The position numbers and the translations under genes were made by a program. A stretch of 36,810 bases of DNA from JAZFYD01 sp036443405 (lineage in GTDB: Bacteria > Planctomycetota > PLA2). How positions within the stretch are numbered: position 1 is the first letter of the stretch; every line of letters begins with the position of its first letter. The notes beneath the pieces are model-generated. The model was not told where the DNA came from. It saw only the letters and a program-made list of their open reading frames with translations, and made no database searches. The stretch spans positions 1-36,810 of the forward strand of contig JAZFYD010000097.1 of the NCBI GenBank assembly GCA_036443405.1. The letters run 5' to 3'. This document shows positions 1 through 7,705 of the stretch, in pieces.

Positions 1-96
1 AACGAAGCCAAGGAGCGCGCGCCGCGTTCCGGTGGTGGTGGTGGTGGTGGTGGTGGCTACGGTGGTCGTGGCGGAGGCGGCGGAAACCGCTACTAG
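1..96 (+). CDS. C-terminal tail of a glycine-rich RNA-binding protein (partial, 5' end outside window)
   Basis: The first frame is open from base 1 and ends at TAG 94-96. It encodes about 31 residues: a short basic stretch (NEAKERAPRS), then a run of nine glycines, then GYGGRGGGGGNRY. A Gly/Arg/Tyr tail ending in RY is typical of small bacterial RRM-type RNA-binding proteins, where it follows a single RRM domain. The RRM itself lies upstream of the window, so the family assignment rests on the tail only. The glycine run is coded mostly by GGT repeats (31-57) and is a likely site of slippage. Confidence 0.7.
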   Translation, partial: NEAKERAPRSGGGGGGGGGYGGRGGGGGNRY

Positions 97-129
97 GTTC
101 AGAGTGAGCGTGCGTAGTCAAAGAACAGC

Positions 130-1062
130 ATGATGCGCAAAGAAAAGCTCAACTACACGAACACGGTATTTATCGCGTCCGCCCATTTACTTGCGGCGGG
201 CGCGGTTCTTTACCTTTGTTTCGTTCACTTCTCTTGGTGGACGGCCGGTCTCGGGCTCCTGTGGATGGCGCTTTGTGGGCTCGCCATCACCGGTGGGTAT
301 CACCGGCTCTTCGCGCACCCGACCTACAAGACCGTTTGGCCGGTGAGGCTGTTCTATCTGCTGTTCGGCGCCGCCTCGATCCAGAACTCTGCGCTCAAGT
401 GGTCCTCGGACCATCGCGAGCATCACGCCGAGACGGATCACGAGGAAGACCCCTACAACGCGCAGCGCGGGTTTTGGTGGTCGCACATCGGTTGGGTGCT
501 GTTCGAGCAAGACACGCAGGACGAGCCCGAGCTGAACCGCGTTCAGGATCTCGCGCGCGACCCCCTGGTCATGTTCCAGCACAACCAGTATCTGTGGCTC
601 GCGATCCTCTTCAGCGCGCTCGTGCCGGCGGCGATCGGCTTGCTCTGGGGCGATCCGATCGGTGCCTTGCTGGTCGCCGGCTTCCTGCGCCTCGTGGTTC
701 AGTGGCACGCCACGTTTTCGATCAACTCGTTTGCGCACCAGATCGGCTCTCAGCCGTACTCCGAATCGACGTCGGCGCGCGACAGCTGGGTTACCGCGCT
801 GCTCACTTTCGGCGAGGGGTATCACAACTACCATCACCGCTTCCAGGGGGACTACCGAAACGGGGTCCGCTGGTTCCACTTCGATCCGACCAAGTGGTTC
901 GTTTGGGGGCTCGCCAAGGTGGGCATGGCCAAAGACCTCCGGCGGATGCCGAAACATGCGATTCGTCGCGCGCGCGCTGCCACCCGCAGAGCGAAACGCG
1001 CCACCGAGGCGACGTCGAGCCGCAGTCGCGCGAACTCGTCGAACGCGCAGCGCGCCCGTTAG
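130..1062 (+). CDS. Membrane fatty-acid (acyl-CoA type) desaturase
   Basis: This 310-residue integral membrane di-iron enzyme probably inserts a double bond into membrane acyl chains (delta-9 stearoyl-CoA desaturase superfamily). All three histidine boxes are present: HRLFAH (58-63), HREHH (95-99) and HNYHH (232-236). Hydrophobic segments lie near 12-55, 72-85, 153-172 and 178-195. The C-terminal 40 residues are a low-complexity Arg/Ser/Ala tail. The start may be ATG 130 or ATG 133; no clear ribosome site is visible. The stop codon TAG (1060-1062) is the first three bases of a palindromic element. Without that element the frame would run on for about 18 more codons, so the present C-terminus was probably set by the insertion. 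Confidence 0.92.
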   Translation: MMRKEKLNYTNTVFIASAHLLAAGAVLYLCFVHFSWWTAGLGLLWMALCGLAITGGYHRLFAHPTYKTVWPVRLFYLLFGAASIQNSALKWSSDHREHHAETDHEEDPYNAQRGFWWSHIGWVLFEQDTQDEPELNRVQDLARDPLVMFQHNQYLWLAILFSALVPAAIGLLWGDPIGALLVAGFLRLVVQWHATFSINSFAHQIGSQPYSESTSARDSWVTALLTFGEGYHNYHHRFQGDYRNGVRWFHFDPTKWFVWGLAKVGMAKDLRRMPKHAIRRARAATRRAKRATEATSSRSRANSSNAQRAR

Positions 1063-1226
1063 GCTCCGTCTGAGAAAACCCCTGGCTTCGATCGGCTGGA
1101 TAGGCCCGTCAGCCGCCGTTCGCCTCCTAGCACTATCGACATTGGATAGAGGGTTGTCGGCGAACGACGCCTGACGTACTTTCTTGCTCGATCTCGGGCC
1201 TGCGGGTTTTTCTCAGACGGAGCCTA
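1060..1226. repeat. Palindromic TA-flanked element, copy 1 (MITE-like)
   Basis: This is a 167-bp imperfect inverted repeat. The left end TAGGCTCCGTCTGAGAAAA pairs with the right end, whose reverse complement begins TAGGCTCCGTCTGAGAAAAA. An inner pair of arms lies around CAGCCGCCGTTCGCC (1110s) and GGCGAACGACGCCTG (1160s). A related copy is at 27608-27777. Both copies begin TAGG and end CCTA, which fits insertion at a TA dinucleotide as for Tc1/mariner-IS630 relatives. There is no transposase gene inside. It separates two convergent genes and supplies the stop codon of each. Confidence 0.8.
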
Positions 1227-1434
1227 GCGCGCGATCCGATCGAGCGCGTCCACGCCAAACGTCACATAGTCGGGCTTGTTCGTGAGCGCCCCGTACGTGA
1301 TGTGGGCGACGCCCTCGTATCGCGCGGTGCATCGCGCGCGGTCCCGGAAGCACACGGGTGCGGATAGGGAACTCCCGTTTGATTCGCTCGGGCGCACCCG
1401 CCGCGTCGAGTTCGTGATCGGCTTCGAAGCCCAT
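1224..1434 (-). pseudogene. Small minus-strand gene with one apparent frameshift
   Basis: ATG at 1434, just behind the carbonic anhydrase stop, opens a frame beginning MGFEADHELDAAGAPERI. After about 27 codons, near 1350, that frame stops looking coding. The neighbouring frame then gives a plausible ending, ARYEGVAHITYG followed by FGVDALDRIAR, to a TAG at 1224-1226. Both parts have high third-position GC, and the total length is 70 codons plus one base, as expected for a single 1-nt shift. The stop lies in the terminal repeat of the palindromic element. No family is recognised. It is either a decayed gene or a sequencing error in a small real gene. Confidence 0.4.
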
Positions 1435-1454
1435 CGCGCGGGTCCCCGGCTCTC

Positions 1455-2120
1455 TCAGCGGCCGAGGCGAATTTCGCGACCGTTCAAGGGCTGCAGCGGC
1501 CGGCAGGAGTGCGGGCGCAGCAGTTGGAGCCGTTTGATCTGACCGACGCCCGCGAAGACCGGCGTCTTGAAAACGACCCAAGTGACACCTTCGGTGCATG
1601 GCGGTGTGGTGATCGAGCCGGGGTAGACGTAACGTACGTGATCGGCGGGCAGGAACTTGGATGGATCGATATGGAATTCGCTCAGGACCCGGTCGCCGAA
1701 TCGCTCGGGAAGGTCCTGCCACGCTTTCTTGAGGTGGCAGTTTTCGCCGGCGCGGCCCGAGAAGAACACCGCCACGACCGCGATGCGTCCGGCGGTGTTT
1801 TGGTGCATGAGGTGCATTTCGATCGGTTGCCCGTTGCCGTCGACTTTGTGCTCGGACGGACTGTGGAAATGAAACTCGACGAGTTGGAACTCGGAGCCGG
1901 CGATGCGGACGCGGCAGCCCTTACCGCAATCGAAACGATAGTTGCGGCCGGTGTCGCGCACTTTGACGCGCACGGATCGGTAGTCGAGGCTGAAGTCGCC
2001 GACGCCGCCGGGTTCCGCGTCGCGCAAGTCGATCGGGGACTGACGTTGGCCGGTGCGCGCGAGAGTGCAGACGTTGCTCCAGTGTTCCGGGCCGGTGTTG
2101 CCGTCGTAGCTCCAGTTCAT
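1455..2120 (-). CDS. Alpha-class carbonic anhydrase
   Basis: This 221-residue enzyme interconverts CO2 and bicarbonate. Diagnostic segments are QSPIDL (27-32), VEFHFHSPSEH (81-91) with zinc ligands H84 and H86, EMHLMHQN (101-108) with the third ligand H103, and YPGSITTPPCTEG, which carries the Thr-Thr-Pro-Pro active-site loop. An in-frame TGA lies 15 nt upstream of the ATG, so no signal peptide is encoded. Most bacterial alpha-type enzymes are exported, so this one looks cytoplasmic. A TATTCT box ends 6 nt before the ATG, which suggests a leaderless mRNA. It is followed by the broken small gene at 1224-1434. Confidence 0.93.
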   Translation of the reverse strand: MNWSYDGNTGPEHWSNVCTLARTGQRQSPIDLRDAEPGGVGDFSLDYRSVRVKVRDTGRNYRFDCGKGCRVRIAGSEFQLVEFHFHSPSEHKVDGNGQPIEMHLMHQNTAGRIAVVAVFFSGRAGENCHLKKAWQDLPERFGDRVLSEFHIDPSKFLPADHVRYVYPGSITTPPCTEGVTWVVFKTPVFAGVGQIKRLQLLRPHSCRPLQPLNGREIRLGR

Positions 2121-2126
2121 GCGGCC

Positions 2127-2132
2127 AGAATA
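2127..2132 (-). promoter_or_regulatory. -10 box of carbonic anhydrase gene (leaderless type)
   Basis: TATTCT on the minus strand, then a 6-nt spacer GGCCGC, then ATG. Transcription would start at or next to the ATG. No Shine-Dalgarno is present. Confidence 0.55.
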
Positions 2133-2177
2133 TCAGCCGCCGGCTGCAAGGCCGGCGCGCGCCCCGTTTGAATCTGC

Positions 2178-3065
2178 ATGCGAAAGCTCGCGGGGGTCCT
2201 GTTCGCGGCGGCTGTCTTTGCGGGGCGCTACCCGTCGCCCGTGCATGTCGCGTACTACGTCGGGCCGGCGGAGTCGGTGATTGTCGGCAGGGTCAAGAAG
2301 GTCGCGGCCGACGGTTCGTTCGTGATCACGGTGTTGCAGCGTGTGAGCGGTAAGCCCATCGGCGAGGATGTCACGCTGCGTGTGCGCGGCGAGTTGCCTC
2401 ACGCCACCGGCGCCGTGAAACCGGAACTCGAGCCCGGGCGCCGTTTTGTCTTGTTTGTCGAGAACGGGAGCGCAGTGCGCGATTGGGGCGGCATGCAGGA
2501 GGTGTCTGCCGACGATACGTTGATGCGCCGTGGCGTCTACGGATTTGGCGTGGAGGAGAAAGAGCCGGTGTCTCTCCGGCGCTTTCTCGAGCGCGTGAAG
2601 GAGCTGTCGAGCGCGCGGTTTCGGGCGGCGATGTTGCGGGATCTCGAAAAGGGCGCTCGGCACGAACGGGAGCGAGCGATCCGGCAGTTGACGTTGCTCC
2701 GCGTGCACTCGGCCGCGCCGAACATCGCGGCGATCGCAGTTGCGGACGGCAACAAGGAGGACGAAGGGATGCGCCGGACCGCGACCGCGTGGCTCGGGTA
2801 TCTCGACCACCCCGTCGTTGTGCCGACGCTGTTGCGCGCGCTCGAGTCCGGCCCGAGTCACGCCCTCGCGATGAGCGCGCTGGAAAAACTCGAGGGCCGT
2901 TCCCGCCGTGATGCAATCCCGCGCCTGATCGAGCGAGTGCGCGTGGATGGAACCGTGCAGCCGTCGTTCGCCAACGTGTTGAAGGAACTCACCGGCAAGA
3001 ACTTCGGCACGGACCAGAAGGCCTGGCGCGATTGGTGGCGCAAGGCCGGTAAGCAGCACGACTAG
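2178..3065 (+). CDS. Exported HEAT-repeat protein
   Basis: This 295-residue protein has a short N-terminal signal-like segment (MRKLAGVLFAAAVFAG). A beta-rich region (about 25-110) follows, with VIVGRVKKV and FVLFVENG segments that resemble an OB-like or netrin-like fold, though this is not certain. Residues 145-270 are helical HEAT-like repeats (for example AAPNIAAIAVADG and VVPTLLRALESG). The end, LTGKNFGTDQKAWRDWW, is a planctomycete-style HEAT terminus. A very similar LTG-G-QK-W motif occurs in the VWA protein at 10768. The gene is convergent with the cytochrome gene, with one base between the stop codons. Function is unknown; a scaffold or protein-interaction role is inferred from the repeats. 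Confidence 0.75.
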   Translation: MRKLAGVLFAAAVFAGRYPSPVHVAYYVGPAESVIVGRVKKVAADGSFVITVLQRVSGKPIGEDVTLRVRGELPHATGAVKPELEPGRRFVLFVENGSAVRDWGGMQEVSADDTLMRRGVYGFGVEEKEPVSLRRFLERVKELSSARFRAAMLRDLEKGARHERERAIRQLTLLRVHSAAPNIAAIAVADGNKEDEGMRRTATAWLGYLDHPVVVPTLLRALESGPSHALAMSALEKLEGRSRRDAIPRLIERVRVDGTVQPSFANVLKELTGKNFGTDQKAWRDWWRKAGKQHD

Positions 3066-3066
3066 G

Positions 3067-4104
3067 TCAGTTTTGCCCGCGGCGGCGGCGGTTGTTGTTT
3101 TGGCGCGGGGCCGCGGCGGCGGGTAGGGGGCGTGCGTTTTGGATGCGGCACTCAGGCAATTGGCTGGACAGCATCTTCACGCCAGCGTCGGTGACCTTGG
3201 TCTGCCACAGGTAGAGTGCGCGCAGTGACGTGATGGTCGCGAGCGGCGCCAGGCCGCGGTCGGTCACGCCGGTGCCGTACACGTTGAGCTTCGTCAACGC
3301 GGTGGGCTTTTGTTTCGCCAGCGTCTCGAGCGCCTTGTCCGTGATCGCGGTCCTTTGGAGATCCAGCCGGTAGAGCCGCGGCATCTTGGCGATGTGATCC
3401 AGCGCGCCGTCCGTGATCCGCGTCTGCGCGAGGCTGAGGATCGCGATGTTGTTGCGCAACGGCGCCAGCGCCTTCACCGCTTCGTCGGTGCCGTTTTCGA
3501 GGCCGGTCACGAACTCGACCCGCAGGAGCGGGCTGCCCGGAACCACCGCTTCGATTCGCGCTCCGGTTTTCGCGACCTTGGCGATCGTCGCCGACGGCAC
3601 CGGGTCGAGATCCTTGCTCAACGCCTCATAGGCCGTGAAACGATCGTCCGGGCCCGTGGTCTTCGCCGCCGGCTTCGGCTTCGGACGCTTGATTCCGTCC
3701 CAATCGCCGAACTCCGCGCCTTCTTCGATCCAGCGGCGCAGCGTCTCCTTCTGCGCCTTGCTGACCGGCGCACCGTCCGGCGGCATGATGTCCTCGTGTT
3801 CCTCGGGCAGCGTGACGCGCATGTAGATCGCGCTCTCGTTGGGTTCACCGGGGACGACGCCGGAGCCGCCCTTGCCGCCGCGCAGGATCCACTCCTTGCC
3901 GTCGAGGCGCAGTCGCCCCTTCGGCCGGCGCTGATACTCGATCGCGTGGCATTCGAAGCAGCGCATCTCGAAGATCGGCAGCACGTCCTTTTCGAACGAC
4001 ACCTTCGCGCCGTCGGCGGGAGCCGACTTGTCCTGCGCGCGTGCGCCGTCCGCGAGCCAGACCACTCCGGCGAGCAGCGCGATGGCAACAAGGCTCCGGC
4101 GCAT
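3067..4104 (-). CDS. Planctomycete-type cytochrome c with leucine-rich repeats
   Basis: This 345-residue exported protein has a signal peptide (1-23, cleavage near ARAQ). A PSCyt1-type domain (35-130) follows, with one haem-binding CFECH (C49, C52, H53) and the family pattern VLPIFEMRC, GRLRLDG and IMPPDG. An Ala/Pro/Lys linker leads to leucine-rich repeats (about 225-325) of the planctomycete form L-L--T-ITD-GL--L. A basic Asn/Arg tail closes it. Its ATG overlaps the upstream DUF1501 stop as TGATG, so the two are translationally coupled. In these operons the cytochrome probably handles electrons at the envelope together with the DUF1501 and DUF1549 proteins. The substrate is not known. Confidence 0.88.
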   Translation of the reverse strand: MRRSLVAIALLAGVVWLADGARAQDKSAPADGAKVSFEKDVLPIFEMRCFECHAIEYQRRPKGRLRLDGKEWILRGGKGGSGVVPGEPNESAIYMRVTLPEEHEDIMPPDGAPVSKAQKETLRRWIEEGAEFGDWDGIKRPKPKPAAKTTGPDDRFTAYEALSKDLDPVPSATIAKVAKTGARIEAVVPGSPLLRVEFVTGLENGTDEAVKALAPLRNNIAILSLAQTRITDGALDHIAKMPRLYRLDLQRTAITDKALETLAKQKPTALTKLNVYGTGVTDRGLAPLATITSLRALYLWQTKVTDAGVKMLSSQLPECRIQNARPLPAAAAPRQNNNRRRRGQN

Positions 4105-5408
4105 CAGAACAACTCCGTCACGGGCTTGCCGTCGTGCGCGACCGTGAACGGCCGGCCGGACGGCGAGTAGAGCTTGAACTCCAACGGAAGCCCGAGCGCA
4201 TACGCGATCGTCGCGTTGAAGTCTTCGACGCGCACCGGGTTCTCGATGATCTTGCGCCCCTCGCCGTCTGTCTTTCCGTAGGCGCGACCGCCCTTGATAC
4301 CGCCGCCCGCCATAAGAGCGCTGAACGCCTGCGGATAGTGGTTCCGGCCGAGGTTGCGATCCTGAACGATGTCCGGCGAGCGGCCGAACTCGGTGGTGAG
4401 CACGACCATCGTCTCGTCGAGCAGGCCGCGCGCGTCGAGATCCGACAGCAGCGAAGCGAGCGCGCGGTCGATCGGCGGGCAGAGGTCGCCCATGCGGTCG
4501 AAGTTCTCGGAGTGCGTGTCCCAACCGCCGCTGACGACCTCGACAAAACGCACACCGCGCTCGACGAGGCGCCGCGCGAGCAGGCAACCCTGTCCGAAAC
4601 GATCGTCGCCATACGCCGCGCGCACCTCGTCGGGCTCCTCCGAGATGTCGAACGCCGCGAGGTCTTTGCTGTCCATGAGGCGCACCGCCTCCTCGTAGAC
4701 CTTCGAGTAGTCCTTCAGCGACCGCGCCTCGTACTTGCCGCGGAACGCCTCGTTCATCTTCTCGAGGCGATGAATGCGGTCCTGGAAACGCGACTCGGAC
4801 ACGTGTTTGACGCGGCTGCTGTTCGTGAGACCCTCGCTCGGGTCGCCGATCGGCAGCGGTGTCAGGGACGCGTCGAAGAAACCGTTGGTGGCCATGTTCG
4901 CGCCGCCGCCGACGACGACGTGGCCCGGCAGCGTACCGTTCAGCCGTCCGCGCATCCGTTCGAGCCACGCACCGAGGGACGGGTGGCGGATCGTGCCGCG
5001 AAGCTGATACCCGGTGTGCATGAAGTAGCGGCCCTGGGCATGCGCGCCCTGGTTGGAGTTCATCGAGTTGATGACCGCCACCTTGTCCATGTGCTTGGCG
5101 AGTTGGCTGAAGTGCTGCGAGATGCGAACGCCGTCGGCGCGCGTGTCGATGGCCTCGATCGGGCCCTGCGTCGACGCGCCGGGTTTCAGGTCGAAGGTGT
5201 CGAGGTGCGACATGCCGCCGGCCATGTAGAGATAGATGACGTTGCGGGCCGTCGCGCCGCCGAGGGTGATCGCGCCGGTCTCCCCGGCGCCCGCGAGTTC
5301 CGCCATGAACGGCATCGCGGAGAGGCCGAGGAGACTCTTCGCCGCGCCGGACATGAAATCGCGGCGCGTGACGGGATCGAAGCCGTTCAGGTTTCGTTTG
5401 AGACGCAT
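4104..5408 (-). CDS. DUF1501 family protein, Tat-exported
   Basis: This 434-residue protein starts at ATG 5408, which has AGGAG eight bases upstream. Extending to 5546 would add a low-complexity stretch read from inside the upstream gene. The N-terminus carries a twin-arginine signal (TRRDFMSGAAKSLLGL). Family signatures include YLYMAGGMSHLDTFDLKPG-like residues, GGWDTHSENF and TTEFGRSPDI. The fold resembles the alkaline phosphatase/sulfatase superfamily, and the D-H and E-F-G-R segments are conserved in it. It is the middle gene of the operon. DUF1501 genes almost always sit beside DUF1549/DUF1553 genes in Planctomycetes. The reaction is undefined, so hydrolase activity is only an inference from fold. 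Confidence 0.92.
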   Translation of the reverse strand: MRLKRNLNGFDPVTRRDFMSGAAKSLLGLSAMPFMAELAGAGETGAITLGGATARNVIYLYMAGGMSHLDTFDLKPGASTQGPIEAIDTRADGVRISQHFSQLAKHMDKVAVINSMNSNQGAHAQGRYFMHTGYQLRGTIRHPSLGAWLERMRGRLNGTLPGHVVVGGGANMATNGFFDASLTPLPIGDPSEGLTNSSRVKHVSESRFQDRIHRLEKMNEAFRGKYEARSLKDYSKVYEEAVRLMDSKDLAAFDISEEPDEVRAAYGDDRFGQGCLLARRLVERGVRFVEVVSGGWDTHSENFDRMGDLCPPIDRALASLLSDLDARGLLDETMVVLTTEFGRSPDIVQDRNLGRNHYPQAFSALMAGGGIKGGRAYGKTDGEGRKIIENPVRVEDFNATIAYALGLPLEFKLYSPSGRPFTVAHDGKPVTELF

Positions 5409-5418
5409 CGTGGTGCTC

Positions 5419-7527
5419 CTATTGGATGAAGAGGAACTCGTGGGAGTTGACGAGCGTCCACACGAGATCCTGCGTCGCCTTCGCCCCGTCGCTTCCGACC
5501 TCGCGGGTCCATTCCGCGCGCTCCTGCGAGGTCGGCGCGCGGCCAAGCACGGCCGTGAACGCCTCGCGCACGATGTTCTTCGCGCCGCGTTGTTTGGCGA
5601 GAGATCGCGACAGCACCGCGTTGCGGTTGGTCAGCAGGCGCTGTTCGAGGAACGAGTTCAAGAGCGCGAGAACCTGCGGGACCGTCGGTTCGGTGTGGGA
5701 GGCCTCGATGAGTTCGCGCTCGGATTGGCCGAGTTCGCGCAACAGATGGCCGTCCGGGGACGGGGACTGGAGGTCCGCTGCGCGTTGCAGGTCCCGCAGC
5801 GCGCGCCCGGCGCGGAATCCGGGGGGCACGACGCCCAGGTCCTGCAACTGCTTGAGGATCTCGGACTCCTTTTCCCGGTTGCCGTCTCTTTGCGCCCGCT
5901 TGAGCGCCCGGAACAGATCGCGGTTGTCGCGGCGTTTCTGGCGCATATCGTCCTGGCGTTTGCTGCGTTCCGCGCGCTGTTGTTTGCGGTACTCGTCGGG
6001 ATTCGTGTATCGCAGCACGAGGCGCTCGGTCTGCTCCAGGATCTCCTCGTCCGTTGCCTTGGCCATCGTGTCGAAGCGTGTGTAGACGGCGTCGGCGCGC
6101 GGCCCGAGCGGATCCTGAATCGTCTCGTCGAGGTCCTCGACGACCAGCGTCAGCAGCGAGTCCCAGACCTGCTCGGCCGTCATGCGGCGCAAGACCGGCC
6201 CGCGTAAATCGGCGAGGGATCCGGGAGTATCCGCGGGCGAGACCGCCTGCCGGCGCCACAGGCGCGAGTAGAGAAGGACGCGCTGGAATTCGCGCACGTC
6301 GAAGTCGAGCTCGACCATGAGCGCGCGGACGTTCTCCATCAGCTCCGGAGCGACGGCGGCCGTACGGTCCTTGATGTCGTCCACCGGTTCGATCAGGCCG
6401 CGGCCGAACATCTTTTTCCAGAGACGGTTCGCGATGACCTTGGAGAAGCGATCGTTCGACGCCGATGTCACCCAATCCGCGAACGTGCCGCGTGAATCGA
6501 CCTCGCCGGGGCGCAGGCGGCGCAGCGCGCGTTCCATGCGCTTCGGGTTCTTTTTCATCCGCTTGCGGATGCGGCTCTCGTTGGGGAGCCGGATGCTCAC
6601 CGAAACGTGCGGGTTGAACATCGGTTCCGCGGTCACCCACTCGTCGGGCTTGGCGTCGTCGTACTGGTAGTCGCTCGGCAGCCGCGCGGCGCCCGTGCCG
6701 CTCCCGAAGATTCCGGTGAACGACGGCTCGAGGGTGCGGCGCAGTGCGCGCGACCCGTTGCGGCCCCAGCGTTTGTTGGCTTCCTGGCCGAGGCTTCGGA
6801 TCTTCGGGTTCTGGCGCGGGTTCTGCTGATAGCTGATACCGCCGGTGAACGCGACCATCTGGAAGTACTGCTTCTGCGTCCACTTGTCGAACGGATGGTT
6901 GTGGCACTGCGCGCACTCGACGCGCGAACCGAGGAACAGCCGGATGGTGTTGGACATGTTGTCCTCCGGCATGTTGCGGTCGCGCATCAGGTAGCCGGTG
7001 GCTCCGTTGCCGCGCTCGTGCACGGGGCCCTTCGCGGCGAGCATCTCGCGAACCATTGCGTCGTAGGGCTTGTTCTTGGCGATCGAGTCCTTGATCCAGT
7101 GGATGTAGGGTTCGCCGGAGATGCGGCGCGGCAGCCGGCCACGGGCGCGCAGGAGATCCGCCCACCAGTTGTACATGTGGCTCTCGTGGCCTTTGGACGC
7201 GAGCAGATCGTCGACGAGATCGAGGTACTTGTCACTGGACGTGGATTTCTGGAAGGCGCGCGCCTCCTGCGCGGTCGGGATGCGGCCGACCAGCGCCAGG
7301 TACGTGCGCCGCGCGAACGTCGCGTCGTCGGCGATCCCGTTCGCCTTCATGCCGCCTTCCCGCAGCGCGGCCTCGACCAGCGAGTCGATCTTGGCGGCGG
7401 CGCGTTTTTTGTGGAGACGATCCGAGACTCCGGGCTCGGCGTCGGCCGGGCTGGGCCAGACGACGAGAGCCAGCAAGAGCGCGGGAGCACCAAAGGCGAA
7501 AAGGCGAGCGATGCGGCGATGTCTCAT
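5419..7527 (-). CDS. DUF1549/DUF1553 domain protein
   Basis: This 702-residue protein has a signal peptide (1-30, ending SPADA). The DUF1549 domain (about 45-250) shows TYLALVGRIPT, HMYNWWADLLR and VECAQCHNHPFDKW, which contains a CxxCH (C205, C208, H209) able to bind haem. The DUF1553 domain (about 345-690) shows FADWVTSASNDRFSKV and LWKKMFGRGL near its start and RRMTAEQVWDSLL further on. Between them is a charged coiled-coil-prone stretch (about 500-590, rich in Arg, Lys, Gln and Asp). It is first in the operon and ten bases ahead of the DUF1501 gene. AGGA lies 7 nt before its ATG. It is probably periplasmic or envelope-associated; biochemical role unknown. Confidence 0.92.
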   Translation of the reverse strand: MRHRRIARLFAFGAPALLLALVVWPSPADAEPGVSDRLHKKRAAAKIDSLVEAALREGGMKANGIADDATFARRTYLALVGRIPTAQEARAFQKSTSSDKYLDLVDDLLASKGHESHMYNWWADLLRARGRLPRRISGEPYIHWIKDSIAKNKPYDAMVREMLAAKGPVHERGNGATGYLMRDRNMPEDNMSNTIRLFLGSRVECAQCHNHPFDKWTQKQYFQMVAFTGGISYQQNPRQNPKIRSLGQEANKRWGRNGSRALRRTLEPSFTGIFGSGTGAARLPSDYQYDDAKPDEWVTAEPMFNPHVSVSIRLPNESRIRKRMKKNPKRMERALRRLRPGEVDSRGTFADWVTSASNDRFSKVIANRLWKKMFGRGLIEPVDDIKDRTAAVAPELMENVRALMVELDFDVREFQRVLLYSRLWRRQAVSPADTPGSLADLRGPVLRRMTAEQVWDSLLTLVVEDLDETIQDPLGPRADAVYTRFDTMAKATDEEILEQTERLVLRYTNPDEYRKQQRAERSKRQDDMRQKRRDNRDLFRALKRAQRDGNREKESEILKQLQDLGVVPPGFRAGRALRDLQRAADLQSPSPDGHLLRELGQSERELIEASHTEPTVPQVLALLNSFLEQRLLTNRNAVLSRSLAKQRGAKNIVREAFTAVLGRAPTSQERAEWTREVGSDGAKATQDLVWTLVNSHEFLFIQ

Positions 7528-7586
7528 GTTCTTGTCCTAACCAGCAATATCGGCGGGTGCTCCTGCCAAAGCAACCGGACAGACCT

Positions 7587-7613
7587 GAAACCCGGGTCAC
7601 GCCCCCGGGTTTC
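7587..7613. other. Perfect 10-bp stem hairpin in a divergent intergenic region
   Basis: GAAACCCGGG, a 7-nt loop, then CCCGGGTTTC. It lies between the divergent DUF1549 and cysK genes and has no T tract. It could be a protein-binding palindrome or an RNA hairpin in the leader of either gene. Confidence 0.5.
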
Positions 7614-7693
7614 GGCCCCGCGGCCGCCGCCCTCTCTTTCCGCTGGATCCGTTCCGCGCACCAATTCGGCGGGTGCGGGATGGATCGACCGGG

Positions 7694-7699
7694 CATAAT
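7694..7699 (+). promoter_or_regulatory. -10 box of cysK (leaderless type)
   Basis: CATAAT is followed by 6 nt and then GTG 7706, the codon that matches the usual CysK N-terminus. This supports GTG 7706 over GTG 7673 as the start. Confidence 0.55.
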
Positions 7700-7705
7700 C
7701 ACGGC

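Noticed and set aside
4104..4968. Extension of the cytochrome reading frame to 4968
   Set aside because: The added 288 residues are Arg/Ala-rich shadow of the DUF1501 gene; the signal peptide and coupled TGATG at 4104 mark the real start.
5387..7165. Long alternative frames inside the DUF1549/1553 gene
   Set aside because: Arg/Pro/Ala-rich composition and no family similarity; these are high-GC shadows of the real gene.
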